DNA of 64,000 nucleotides from Chionoecetes opilio (lineage: Eukaryota; Arthropoda; Malacostraca; Decapoda; Majidae), in assembly GCA_016584305.1 (NCBI GenBank), contig JACEEZ010023743.1:305001-369000 (forward strand), given 5' to 3'. Made by a program: the position numbers and the translations under genes. Shown here piece after piece: positions 1 through 12,919 of this stretch. Each line of letters opens with the position of its first letter. Positions within the stretch are counted from its first letter, which is position 1. The notes under the pieces are model-generated. The model saw only the letters and a list, made by a program, of their open reading frames with translations, did no database searches and was not told where the DNA came from.

Positions 1-182
1 GATAACACACATCCCCTCCCCCCCCCAACTCCCATATACACCACCACCACCACTACAATACAGGTACCAGAACCCCCCCACCAACACCCATACATGGCAG
101 CACCCCCTCTGTCGTTCTTTACCTGCCGCCCACCTTACCAACCCACGGTCACCCGCCCTTTGTAGAAAAGTCTATACACGTC
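1..182. other. C-rich low-complexity flank
   Basis: C-rich and CCA-rich low-complexity sequence with no coding potential that I can recognise. Confidence 0.6.
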
Positions 183-184
183 TA

Positions 185-410
185 CCGTCAATAACACTAT
201 AGTTGCCACTGCCCTAATATCGCCAGGCGCCATATATTACGAATTTTAGCATCACTACTGATTTGTATGTACCACTGAAGAGGCATACACAGTAGCTTAT
301 AATTATGTACCTGTCTTCAGTGGCACATACAATCAGTAGTGATGCAAAAAATTCGTAGTATATGGCGCCTGGCGACATTAATACAGTGGCGACTATAGTG
401 TTATTGACGG
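185..410. mobile_element. MITE family A, short palindromic copy
   Basis: A TA-flanked inverted-repeat element. The left end reads CCGTCAATAACACTATAG and the right end is its reverse complement. The inner parts also pair (GGCGCCATATATTACGAA with its counterpart near 350-372), so nearly the whole 226 bp is one hairpin. The ends match the longer copies at 2963, 10322, 42006 and 52330. The TA duplication suggests Tc1/mariner-type mobilisation, which is inference; no transposase is present. Confidence 0.75.
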
Positions 411-1629
411 TACAATCCTCATGTCATACCTTCAATTCCTCCTTCCTTCCTTCCTTCCTTTAGCTTACCTTCACATTCCTCGCTTCTCCCTACTCCTATT
501 TCAACTTTACTGTACCTCTTTCTTCACTCTCTGCTTTATTGCCACCCATCCTATCTCCTCCTTTACTCATGCTTTCCTTATAGCCTTTCCGTCTCTCCGC
601 CACCCATCATTAATACCACACACACACACACACACACACACAAAGGCGGTAATCAAGTAAGTTTGTATAAGGCAACGTGTTATATGCAAGACGGCTGCTT
701 CTGCCTTCCTTAACGAGCTATTACAAGACGCCCCTTACACACACACACACACACACACCATCATTTGGTGTCACAATGGCCATTTTGGCCATCACAATGT
801 TTCGATCTACCACGAGTCTACAACGAACCATTCTCCCTCCCCCCCGTGGGTTAGGCTGGCCTCTCCCCGTCACCACTTTGCTCCTCCTGTTAGGTTTGCC
901 TTGCCTTCGTTATAGCATGATGGGTCAAGCCACAATACCTCTCCTCTCGCCTCACACTTTTCAGGTATATCATATAAACATTACAGAGGGTCCAGTAATG
1001 CCTAGCGGCTATATGCCTATTATGGTATCAACACTCGGATCGCAAAAAATTATTGAATATATAGCCCTTTGGCTATATGGGCATGTGGCACGCTACCCTG
1101 AAACCTCAGAAAACAAGTTCTTTACCCCAGAAATTAATCCCAGAATCGAATCACATCAAAAAACACCAGAAAAACTCATTTTCCTTCAAAAAATACTTGA
1201 GAACCATTTTCTGCAAATTAACTAACTTTTGTTTATGCGCATATGTGCATGCAAATGTTCCCGGATAAATAAAAATAAAAAATACATGAAATTAAGCAAT
1301 AACTACATAATATTTTCCACATTGTTGGTGGCCAAACTACAAACAAGATTTTTTCTTTTGGGTAGGCAGAGGCGCCTGAGTGGCCTCAGTGTGCCCCTCC
1401 CTCAGATTTCGCCCGTGAGTAGACACAATAGTGGTGGGTGTAGTAGTAGTATAGTAAAAAGAACAGAAATACTAGTGAGAGAAGACGAGGATTGAGAAGA
1501 TGATGGAGTAAAACTGCAGTTTAATACAATACACGGACATGGGTGACGTAACCTGACCTAAATGGGGGCAATGCCACAGCCCGTCCCCCCGTTAGTTCAC
1601 TAACCTAACCTGCACATTGGTTACGTAGT
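411..1629. other. No gene seen; CA microsatellites
   Basis: Two short CA runs (about 618-642 and 737-760) and generic AT-rich sequence. Short open frames here are low-complexity and match no family I know. Confidence 0.5.
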
Positions 1630-2290
1630 CTGACCAACTTGATGGGAAGGATGCTCCCACCCAGACCTCTCTTATGTTATTATTCATTTCCGACGGCTGA
1701 TGGATTAGAAATACTACAAATGGTGGTATTATTTTACACAGAATCCCCAACAGACCAGAATCCAGGGGAGCAGAATCCCCTACACAATTGGGAGTATGGT
1801 TTTTGTTTACCTTATTGGATTCTAAGAAACATTCTATCTATGAACTTACGTCGCAAATAATTACTTTTGGAGATATGATATGTTTTCTATAGGGAGGAGA
1901 GATACAAATGTTTGTAGCTATTGTGTTATTGATTGCGTTTACGTGCGCCTCAATCTTCTTCCTCTTGTGACCTGCATCGCCTCGATTTTTTCCCCTTGCC
2001 GCGGACCCTTTTTAATGCGAATTTGGCTTTAGTAAGGAGGTTAAAAAGTGGGATAAAGTTAGATTTGGTTAGGTTGGTGAGTCAATGGGTGGGGTGGGGT
2101 TATTTCATGTTCAGTATCTCCTATACACTCCTTCCTATTTAAAAACTCTCATATCTCCGAAAGTAGTTATTTGCGACAGAAGCTCATAGAGAGAATGTTT
2201 CTTAGAATCCATTAATATAGGCAAACAGAAATCATACTCTCAATTGTGTAGAGAATTCTGGTCCTAGAGTAAAACTACCCAAATGGTCAG
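1630..2290. mobile_element. Diverged long inverted-repeat element
   Basis: The segment about 1750-1880 reappears reverse-complemented at about 2146-2280, including the shared string GATTCTAAGAAACATTCT. The outer ends also pair (CTGACCA near 1631 with TGGTCAG near 2284). The arms differ at many positions, so this is an old non-autonomous fold-back element. No transposase is visible. Confidence 0.6.
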
Positions 2291-2764
2291 TCGAGGACGA
2301 ATACGTGCCTTGTATTTTATTTAACTGCGGTAGAGCCGGTAAGGTGACCGTAGCTAATGTGCAAATATAACCCTCCGAGGAAGGTAATATGAGGGTACGG
2401 CACCATAATACCGCGGCAAAGCATCACGGTAACCATAAGAGTATTCAGTATAGTGCGTGAGTGAGGCTGCACACCGCATGTTGACCCAGCAGGCGACCCA
2501 CATCTCAACACAGCCAAGAAACACACACACACATACACAGCCACCATAATCGTTAGCAAGCATCTCCAGCTTACCTTGTGTTATGTCGACGTGATTCATA
2601 TCCACTCGATACACGGATAAGGGGGCCTAGCGTGTAATTCTTTGCACAACGCGAGATCACCAGCGAGAAAAACAGATAAACACACCAGTGCCAAAGCCGT
2701 CTGCCGGCGCCTGAGATTGATGACGTCACGCACGGAGTCTGTACGAGGCCACCGAGATGACAAG

Positions 2765-2912
2765 TTTACCTACCTTTAGGCTACCTAATATATGTTTATC
2801 AGTATAAAATATATACTGTTATCTTCGAAAATGTTTGTTCTTTAATATTATCAAATAAAAACCCGTAAAACACACTAAAGAAATGTCATTATGAGACTCA
2901 AGAAATATGCAG
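2765..2912 (+). repeat. Solo arm of the 19173-19996 fold-back family
   Basis: This stretch matches the left arm of the large fold-back at about 19270-19395, including ATATATGTTTATCAGTATAA and GAGACTCAAGAAATATGCA. A TGACGTCACG string precedes both copies. Only one arm is present here, so it is a degraded or single-arm copy. Confidence 0.65.
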
Positions 2913-2962
2913 CCAGTAAGGTCTTGCATCTCCCCGGGGCCTTTGAAGGGAGGGTTCTTCTA

Positions 2963-3631
2963 CCGTAGATAACAGTGAAGTCGCCAGTTCTACGTTTCTT
3001 TGTTATTTACAGACGTGTAGTGGCGTTAATACTTACATTTGTACATCCATGATTTCAGGAAAGTTACCTAGAAGGGGCTATTTGGAGAGTCTGTGTCAAT
3101 TTGTGTCTTCATCTATGTCATATTAGGGCTATAAATGAACAAATTACAAAAATAAAACCGAGTGGCGACCTCACTATACCTACTACAGTAAAGTCGCCAG
3201 CTAGTATTTTAACCCAACAGTTGAGTCGCCACTCTGGGGAATTCAGGGAAATTAGAGGTAAAGTAAAACAAGTCTCTATATATATATTAGCTGCGGAAGA
3301 TGCTTGGATATATAAAAATTCCTCTGCCAACGTGAAAATAAATTCTATTCAAGTTTGAAAGATCTGGCAAGTCTGCGTCTTGTCGCCCGAAAAGCTACTG
3401 TTTACTGTCTGTCATCGCGCGAAGAAAAACGTGAGAAGCAAAATGCGCAACAGTTATATTTGCAGATACAAAGCATAAAACAACGCTGAAACAGGGTAGA
3501 TTATACAGTCATGATATAAACTACTGTGTAACATCTTCAGTGGCACATAAAAATCAGTAGTGATGCTATAATTCGTAATATTTGGCGCCTGGCGACTTCA
3601 CTGCAGGTGGCGACTTCACTGTTATCTACGG
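2963..3631. mobile_element. MITE family A, full copy
   Basis: TA-flanked, with ends CCGTAGATAACAGTGAAGTC and its reverse complement at 3612-3631. The internal sequence is shared with the copies at 10322-10796, 42006-42492 and the split copy 52330-54651. It has no coding capacity. Confidence 0.8.
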
Positions 3632-3633
3632 TA

Positions 3634-4270
3634 CTGCACTTGCGTCCAGTCCACTCATTTAAGTGTGCCTGAAGTGCCGAGGACGTGGGGACTGGCACCT
3701 GTTTCTCCAGGACCTTCCATATATAGATGGCACGATACCTTTCATTCCTTCAGAATGGACACCAACCTTATCTATTTTTCATTTATTGGCATTCTAGGTA
3801 GGCAGCTTAGAAATTAAGACCACCACAAACCTTACTATCATTCTAAAGTATTAATCTATAAGTATGGAATGGCATTTTAGCGTATAAGGATGCAGTTGAT
3901 GGCATGATTGTTTTTTTAGCAGCAGGTACTGTGCCAGTCATGCTCTCGCCCGCCGAACGAATGATTTGCGATGTATTTCCAATTTGGCATGTACATAATT
4001 ATATATGTTGCGGCCATTAAACGAAATTGGTAATTTTGCACAAAAAAACAGTAGGCTAGTGGTCAATTTACAAAATAACCATAAATGTCTGAGCATCTAA
4101 CTCTAATCTATCCTGATCATTTAATTTTTTTTGCAAAATAACTGACCAGTACAAACTGTGGTACCTTTATGGTTTTAGTTCATTACGTGGTGTTCGAGGT
4201 TTACTTCACAAGTAAATATTCTAGGGATATCATTCCTAGAAAATACAAAATAAATACATTCCATTTTATT
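3634..4270. other. No feature seen
   Basis: AT-rich sequence between a MITE and a tRNA-like repeat, with no gene or repeat that I can support. Confidence 0.5.
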
Positions 4271-4274
4271 TTCG

Positions 4275-4372
4275 TTCACCGAAAAGGCAGGCACCGCTCG
4301 GGGATCGAACCCGGGACCTTCCACTTGCCGGGCGGACATATGCTACCGTTACACCACGGTCGCCTCCCGGTG
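4275..4372 (-). repeat. tRNA-derived SINE unit, copy 1
   Basis: On the minus strand there is an A-box-like TGGTGTAACGGTAGCA and a perfect B-box GGTTCGATCCC. An anticodon arm can be drawn (TCCGC paired with GTGGA around a 7-base loop). The copy has two extra bases (AT) in the region before the anticodon arm relative to copy 2. A poor acceptor stem and the tandem context argue for a tRNA-derived repeat rather than a working tRNA. Confidence 0.6.
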
Positions 4373-4472
4373 ACAACCCACACATCTCCCCACTAAACCC
4401 CTGGGGCCAGGGCCAGTCCGGGGAATGTATATCGCTCTGGATCCTACTCACTGCGCCATGTTCGAGGTAGGG

Positions 4473-4572
4473 GGTTCACCGAAAAGGCAGGCACCGCTCG
4501 GGGATCGAACCCGAGACCTTCCACTTGCCGGGCGGACATGCTACCGTTACACCACGGTCGCCTCCCGGTGAC
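4473..4572 (-). repeat. tRNA-derived SINE unit, copy 2
   Basis: Nearly identical to the unit 200 bp to the left, with the same A and B boxes. Its T-arm folds cleanly (TCGGG, loop TTCGATC, CCCGA). The two copies are in the same orientation, so this is a tandem pair of SINE heads. Confidence 0.6.
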
Positions 4573-5660
4573 AGCCCACACACGTGGCCAAATCATTTCT
4601 TCGACCTTTGCTACCTAGTGTTTAATGCTGGTACAAGAAGACATTACCACCTATGTTGTAACTTTTGTACATTTTATATTGACTTGCATGAAAGTTTACG
4701 AATGTTCACTCAAAACAATGACTTCGAATATAATCAATAAATCACAATTTTTTTTTAATATCCCTTCCTTAATTCAGCATGTAGGGCCCTAAGCTATACT
4801 CGTGTGGTCCTGTCTCTGTATATGATGTATCTTTTATCTTTTTTAAATTGATACTTAAAAGTCTCACCACTGATACTTCATCAGAACTTTATGTGATGTT
4901 GATAACAAATGAATCAACAAGATTGTCAGCCGCTCAGTCTTGCCCTGCATCAGTTTCCCTGTTTGACCCGATCGAAGGTCCTCAATCTATTTGCCTTCTC
5001 TTCTTAAGAAATATTTATTTACGTTGTAAATAATTTCCTGGGTTTGGCTGTGGAGTGAGTTGTAGAGGAAGCTTCCATCGTGACCTCGAATGAGTGAATC
5101 ACGGAGCGGTGAACTGTGGTCACCCTACATGACAACGTCGCACAAGCAACCTTGCCGCAACTTATAAGTCTCAAACTAATTGTTTTGTCATCAGAAAACA
5201 AATCGTTCGTAGAATTATATGGTCTTATCATATAATCAAATGTACACAAGAGTATTTAAAACTCATTTAGAAGTAGTTAATGGTTAACCATACGAGAGAT
5301 ACAGGGTAGCAGCGCGGATGGGGCAATCCGCTAATCCCGCCAGCCACATCCAAAGTGACTTGATATTTTAAACACACTATAGTGAAGAAATCCACACATT
5401 AAAACTTATGACTAACGGTTTTGTTTTATATTTATCATACCAAAGGCCTTCTTCTAACCACATACTAGGCCTTAAGTCCTCGATCTGCTCTTCCTAATCA
5501 TAATCAACCACTTACTATCATATAATAAGAGCTGCAAATTCTTCGCCGATGACCTCAATATATACATGAAAAATTGAAAATACGCCACGACTACTGCTTT
5601 CCTAGCCCAGGATGTAAGCTCATGCCAGAGAAATATAACCTTATTCACCAACGAGTTGGG
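4573..5660. other. No gene seen
   Basis: No host exon or clear repeat recognised. Confidence 0.4.
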
Positions 5661-5689
5661 GTGGCCCACTCTTGTGGGTCAGATTTTCA

Positions 5690-6450
5690 ATGCTAGCAAA
5701 TGTGTGGTACTGTGATGCCAGTCTGGCACTGTTGACGGCAGGTGTGGGATCTCTCCAGCACTACCACCTAGACTTCTCAGACTTATCCATGGTGAACTGC
5801 CATAGGGACTTGGGAATACTAGTTGATAATTCTTTAAAGTTCCATGCTCACATAAAAAATAAGTCAACAAAACAGCAGGGGTGGCTAATAACCTATTCAG
5901 ATTTACCTGTGCCGCTCAGATGACTTCATAACCATCTACAAAACTCCTATTAGACCTCTGCTAGTTTGGGTTCACAGCTTGGCACACTGTTACTTGGGTG
6001 ACTTGAGACTCCTAGTGTTTTCAGCGTCGATGGACCAAACAGTCTGCCTTTCTGATCTGAGTTATGGTGATCGCCTGAAGTCTCAAAATGTGTACTCTGT
6101 ACAAGGCAGGCTGCTAAGACCTGACCAAAGACTACTTACTGTATACAGTAGTCTTTGAGCTGACCTTATAAAATGTTGGAAAATCTTCCATAACCAGTCA
6201 GTCATTGCCTCATTGGACCTCTTCACTGATTCTTCAATTACCAATTCTAGGGGCCAAAGGTGCAAAATTCTCAAGACCCACACAGCAGTAGAATGCAGAC
6301 TTCGATTTTCAGCATTAGGTATTGGAACTCCCTACCCAAGTGTTGCGAGTACTACTACCATGCAAGTTTTCTAAAAGGGTCTCAACCAGTTCCTCGGAGA
6401 TGCACTGTTCTCCTACACTAACTACAATATAGACACATGTCCTACTACCC
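5690..6450 (+). pseudogene. Decayed LINE reverse transcriptase (CR1/Jockey-like) C-terminal part
   Basis: Translated pieces read VNCHRDLGILVDNSLKFHAH, then IYKTPIRPLL near 5936, then a segment like DLIKCWKIFHN near 6150. This order (DLGI-VD, a Y-K-x-x-IRP-L block, then a D-x-K-x-x-K-I helix) is typical of the reverse-transcriptase thumb and following region of non-LTR retrotransposons. Several stops and frameshifts interrupt it. It is a dead plus-strand fragment; the clade is uncertain. Confidence 0.6.
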
Positions 6451-6970
6451 ATCTGTCAAACTGTACTTTTCCCAAACTACGTATACATGCTACTCAATTA
6501 GCAATGAGTAATTCAGCACACATTGACAAACATCAACATGGGCACTTTTCCGCCCACTATCCATGGCACATGTCTCACTGCTGTTCATGATTGGTGGGCT
6601 GGCGTCCCAACACCTCTGGGCTACCCACTTACTGTAAGTGTTCTTGTGATTGAGCCTGACTATTGTGGCTAGGGGTTGCCAATCAGGTGAGTAAACATGG
6701 AATGTCACTAAAGTCATAACAAGTACCCATACATACACACACTTTACTCCACGTGTTGGACTATTGTATCCATTGACTGACTCATTGGAAATTAATGCGG
6801 CATAGAAAATTGAAACATTATTTATACATATTCATAAGATTTTGGTGGTACATATTATGATTATGAAAAAGAAAGGGAAAAAAATAGCACACATGAATGC
6901 CTTACTAAAAGGATAAGGAAATTCAAAGTCACAGGCACTAAACCTCAAATTTAGCATTACATATATTGTA

Positions 6971-9900
6971 CTAATTTCTGGTTGTAACTTTAACATTACT
7001 AGTGTCTTCAGGCACCTCATATTCCACCTCCAGTCTGGCTCTTCCTCTCCTCTTAACTAGTGGTGGGACTGCCCTCTTCCTTACAATCCTGGCACTCTTT
7101 GGCTTCATGGCTCCTCTTTCCTCCTCATCTTCCTCATCACTGCCAGAAGCACGCTGTTGATTCTCTTCATCAGAATCTTCACCCTCCTCATCTGAGCTCA
7201 TGTCTAGTCTGTCCGCAGCATCCTGGGGGGAGGGGGGATAATTAAACACAGATACTCTGCTACTGTGATACGTGTTGTCTCAAGATCAAAGGCTATGTCT
7301 GCTTTTGTTTGGACTTTAGAAACTATCTTCGAGGCAAATAATGCTTGCTAACGTGTACTTTACAAAATCACGACTCTTAATATACTGCCAATCAGGATTA
7401 CAAGCAAATGTTATACAATACACTGATATACACAAACACAAACATATAATGATACATAGGTTTTAATACTCCTTTTCTTCTATAACAAAAACATGAGCAC
7501 AGTCATTACAAATAAAGTGGGCGTCACACATTCATGACTTTGATCCCGTCATGTCCCGAAACGCGAGAAGTCGGCAGATTTCGGCAAAATGACATGTCCA
7601 TACGTAACTGCCACGTAGCCCTTACGATGCTTCTAGCTATTTCCATGAAGACCCTACGAAATCCACCCACACCAGCACATTGGCTACATTTTAAGAAAGA
7701 ATGGTAATTTCTGGAGCATGATACTCACACAACAGCTGTACTCTGCTTCTTTGTACAGCTGTACGTTGTACGAAGTACAGCTTTGTAAGTATGTTCTATG
7801 TACGACACACTCACGGCCTAGCCTAAAATATTAAACAAAAACTTGGAGTATATAAGGAGGCCCGCCCGCCATCTGTAGCATGTGAGGCATGTTCTGAGTG
7901 TCGACATCTATCATTTCTGATTCAAACAAATTTTGGCTTCCTTGCTCAACAATCACCATCCTTCTCACGTTACGAGGGTTTTTGGGGTGGCCGTGGCGCA
8001 ATACGATGGAAGCAAGCAAGCGATCAAGCACGTGTCGCCTTGGGCGTATTTATTGGCAGCATGGAAGTGGTTAATAAAGTAAAACTACTAAAACTGGCGC
8101 CGTGACTGGTGAGCCTCTGATAGCTCTCCCCAGAACTCATCTCTCATGTGGGAGCAATGCCAAAGCCGTGCAATGCTCACCAGTCACGGCGCCAGTTTCA
8201 GTAGTTTTACTTTATTAACCACTTTGACCACATAATATTTTCCTTATTGGTATGTGCTACATACCTTAAAGTAATCGTCCAGACCATTTCATCATTCCTG
8301 ATTCAATGCAATCAAATCATAGCCATTAACGAGTATATCAACAATACGTCTTCACTTTTTGTATCCAGTCAGCCGTTTTTAAATAATCCGCAATCAAAAT
8401 CTGCAAATTCCCCGAGTTTTCAAAACACACTCAAGGTTTCCAGACGCTCATGCTCAGGCTCGGTGACGTAGCATCAGGGAGGCTCCTCTTCCCGCGCTTG
8501 ATCAGAGAAGCACGTAAACACAGAGGTAAATATATTAGTACTTGAAGATATTTGGGTGTTTCTGATAGATCTTTTTTTGCTATATGCCACATGCATGCAT
8601 CCTTTATGGGTGCAGCAAGACAGCTGTGCCTTTCGAGAAAAGTTTGCACACGGAAAGGAGTGGCGTGTGTAGGGTGATACACGCCTATAGTGTGTTGGGG
8701 CGAGCAGTTGTGTTGAGAAACTGTGTGTAGCGAGGGTACACAGCAGGTGAAAGGCTGGGTGAGAGTGTGCAGCGCGACTAGTCGCCTACCCAGTGTGCGT
8801 TGAGACGACGAGTGTGAGGTGAGCCTGTGTACACGTGTGTGCTGGACAAGGGCGGCGCCCCCCCCTGTAAGACAGTGACTCAGTCCAACACCATACCAGA
8901 CCAGGTGGCCCTGTTAGACAGGGACGCCAGGACTGGCAGCAGCGGTGGACCACCACGACTGTGAGGCTTTGCCTCTTAACAAAACCAAGTAAACCAGTTG
9001 CGGAGTGGGCGTGCCCTGTGGTGAGAAACCCTGTGGTGGTGTGGCTGTCACACTTTCTGCCTTCCCGCCCGCATATTTTCCAACTCTATGCTGTAGTTAA
9101 TGCTAGTATGTGGTTTCCAAGTAATGACGTTTGACTGTAGCTCCAAAACTAACCATAGGATTTTCTCGAAAGTACCTTCATTGTGATTCCCACACACACA
9201 TGGTTTAACCTTATTTACCAATCCATGTTTTGGAGAAGTGCCAGGTCCTCCTGCTGAACCTCAGGCTCTGCTAACACCTGTTCATCCACCTCGTACTCGG
9301 GCTCAAACATATAGGATCCCATGACAATCTGAGGTTCGTTTTCCTCATAGTATACGCGACCAGCGTCATTTCTTTCGGTGTCAGATTGAGCATCGTACTC
9401 TAGATCTGTCACAGCGACAGATTCACTGTCTGACACCGAAGTACAATCGCTCATCATAACATTTGCCGACAGGTGTCAGACAGAGTGTCTGCGGGCGTCC
9501 CTGTTCTGACGTCATCAATAACAGTCGTAGCCCTGTTGGAGGGAAGATTTTTTTTTCGCGCGCTTTTTACAAAAGTCGTGTTTTTAAGGAAATAAGGCCT
9601 GGAAATCAATTATTTTTGGTGGATTAGGTTTTTGAATGTACATTCAACATAATTCGGCAAAAAAAAATTGGGTCTGGACGATTACTTTAAGAATCGGAAA
9701 ATTGTGAGGATTTTGAAACAGCAATTCAAAATTTAATGCGAGCAAAACTGATGGAGTTACAGCGAGCTGAAGCAAAAAAAGCAAGACAAAATGTTTATAC
9801 ATTGTTTTACTTTCCTTCAATTATCTTAATATTGGTGTAGTCTTACTGAATTTTTTTTTATGCTCAAGATATGCATCAATGTATCCTGAACACGATAGTA

Positions 9901-12878
9901 GGCTCAGTTTAACCTAAATATCAACTGGTAGCTTGGTAATATCGGGTAGGAGTACAACATTTCAATGCACTAAAACCTGAAAATCCGCCTACTCTTGTGA
10001 TACTCAGTCATGACTTTATTTTTTACCCTATTGAGTTACGAATAGCGTGTTATCGTTGATCAATCACTGACTGATTCACTGATGTAAACAAAATAGGCCT
10101 ATCTTGTGTAAGAGGTGAGTTAAGCAAAGAAATATGAATATTTTTCTGAGGCAACGCAAGGGTTTTGGTAGCAGCGAGGCAAGATACCACCACCACCACC
10201 ACCACCACCACCACCCAGCCCGAGTCTATCAGCCAATCAGCGACGTCCTTACAAACTCGGGTAGGCATCGAGCAGCTCCCAGCCCAGGAATCCACCTTAA
10301 GTGAATAGACTATAGTCACTACCGTAGATAACAGTAAAGTAGCCACCTGCAGTGATGTCGCCAGCCGCCATATATTACGAATTATAGCATCACTACTGAT
10401 TTTTATGTGCCACTGAAGATGATACACAGTAGTTTATATCATGACTGTATAATCTACCCTGTTTCAGCATTGTTTTATGCTTTGTAGCTGCAAGTATATA
10501 CGGTTTCAAATTTCACTACGCGGTTTTTTTTCGGGCGACGACGACAGCAGTACGACACTCAGTAAATAAACACTAGATGGCGACTCTACTGTTGGTAGCA
10601 CTTTGTAGATATTTTTGTAATTTGTTCATTTATAGCCATACTATGACACAGATGAAGACACAAAATGACACAGACTTTCCAGATAGCCCCTTCTAACTTT
10701 CCTGAAATCATGGATGTAGAAATGTAAGTATTAACGCCACCACACGTCTGTAAACAGAAAAAAAAGTTGTCCTGGCGACTTCACTGTTATCTACGGTAGC
10801 TATTAGGAGTTCTGCCTTGGTTTTTTTTAAAGAAAAATATTGGGCAAAGTGCCAAACTTGGACTGATTTTTTCTGGTGTAGGTTCATTGGTTATGCTTTG
10901 CTCGATTTTCAAAGTTCTTTTTTTTTCACCCACGTAATAACATAAACTTCAATATAAAATCAGATGTTCAATTTTCCAGACCTTTGACCAGTCTAAACTT
11001 AGAAAAAAGTGTCAACTTTCAAATAAAAAAAAAAACTGATGCAAATCGGAAAAGAATTGCCTGAGTAGTAAGAGTTTGAATGACATTATCTTAGGCAAAA
11101 ACAAAACTCCAGAAACGGCCGTCAAAGTTTTATGATGTTTTTTTTATTCCTTTTTTTGTTTTATTATGTTTTCAGTTTTTTTTTTCTTTGGTAGACAAAA
11201 AAATATTGCAAAACCAAGAAAAAAAGGGAAATAGTATAAATGAGCTGCCCACGTGCTATTACGTCATATTGTAACAAGTCATTGCCAGCCTGCCTATAGT
11301 ACTTAAAATATTTATTAAAAATAGAAAAAAATGTCATATGACAGCAATCTTTTGGGACGGTAATGCCAACACATGGGCTAATTTTTCACAACTTTTTGTT
11401 GTTTTTTCTGCCTCCAAAGTGGAGTGATGTCCTTAACCCATCCACTCAGAGCTGAATGTGCCAAGACGGTTCAAGGCAGCATTGTGTTGCCTGCCAGAGA
11501 CACAGGAAGCCAGAGCATGGAGCAGCAGGGAAGGAGGCATGTGAATGGAGGTGCACCAAAGAAAGGAATGTGTGGTGGTTACAAGATAATGCAGCTTACC
11601 AAAGTATGTGGAGTTCCACATTATCAAATAAAAGTATGGCTTTCAGCAGCAGAACATTACATCCTATACTTATAAAGGGAGATTATGGAGGTCTGAGAAA
11701 ACATTCCCATTAGACCCAAGTTAAAATATGATTAATGCACGATTAATCAATATATGACAGGGTTTCTAGGAGGGAATAATTTTAACAATACCCTCTACTT
11801 AAAATTTAAACTGTGCCTCGGTGTTCTCATCATTAGTACAACATCAGCCGTGTGATACTCACCTCCAAGTCATCATCGCTCTCATCAAAGTCAGCAACAA
11901 ATTCATGCTCCTCCTCACTGTCGTCATCCTCCTCATCACTACCCATCTGCAGATCATAAACAGTGTTAACTCTTCTCGGCAAAGTTACATTGAACATACC
12001 ATATCAATGATCAGGTCAACAGTGTCTAAAATATGACCAGCGCAGTTGAGAGGACTGGACTGTAGTAATGGAGGTCCTCCTTACTGGGATTATAAGATGT
12101 ACGAGTTTTGGTGGTATGCCTCTTGATGAAAATAACATTCCTATAATCCAAACATCTTAGCTGCTTTAACTAATGGTCCCAAAAATGAGGAGAATATGAG
12201 AACAACACTAGTATAGCAAGCCAGCACTAAATACCAGAGTGATCATAGAACATAAGAACATAAGAAAATAAGGAAGCTTCAATCAGGGTAAAACTAGAGA
12301 TCTCATAAGGGGACTGCATGATGTACACAGATAATCCCTTTTCAATAGAACAGGAGAAAATGTAGAGGCATTATTTTGTGATGAACAACTGCAAAGGAGT
12401 GAGGTTATCACATCTACGGAGAAACTGGTTCACAAATAGGGTGGTAAATGATTGGAATGGACTCAGTCATCAGGTAGTTAGTGCGGAGTCAATAGTTTTA
12501 AAAGGAGGCTAGACAATTTCATGGATGGGGATGAAAGGTGGCTGTAGGTTTAAGTAACAGGAACTGCCACGTGTAGGTCTCACAGCCTCTTTAATGTTTC
12601 CGTAATTTTTTATGTTCTTATTGTCGATGCAAGACGTTTGTTGGATTTAATGAAGTGAATGTAGTGTGCCGGCATCACCATTACATTGGCCACGGAGTCT
12701 GACAATACAGTAATACCTCTCATATCCGGACTAATTGGGCCAAGGAGTGGTCCGAGTAAGGCAAGGATCCGAATAATGGGGAGATTATATATGGGGGGGA
12801 TATATATACTACAAAAAAAAAAAAAAAAAATCTAGGTGTATATATATATATATATATATAGCTAGGAAATTTCGACCC

Positions 12879-12919
<41 letters not shown>

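Noticed and set aside
10050..10427. 125-codon ORF with a poly-Val run
   Set aside because: The Val run is a (GGT)n repeat and the rest is MITE family A sequence; the same MYHLQWH start recurs in the 42006 copy.
11424..11713. Two overlapping 83-85 codon ORFs in MAK16 intron 7
   Set aside because: No family match; both frames are of similar quality, which argues for chance.
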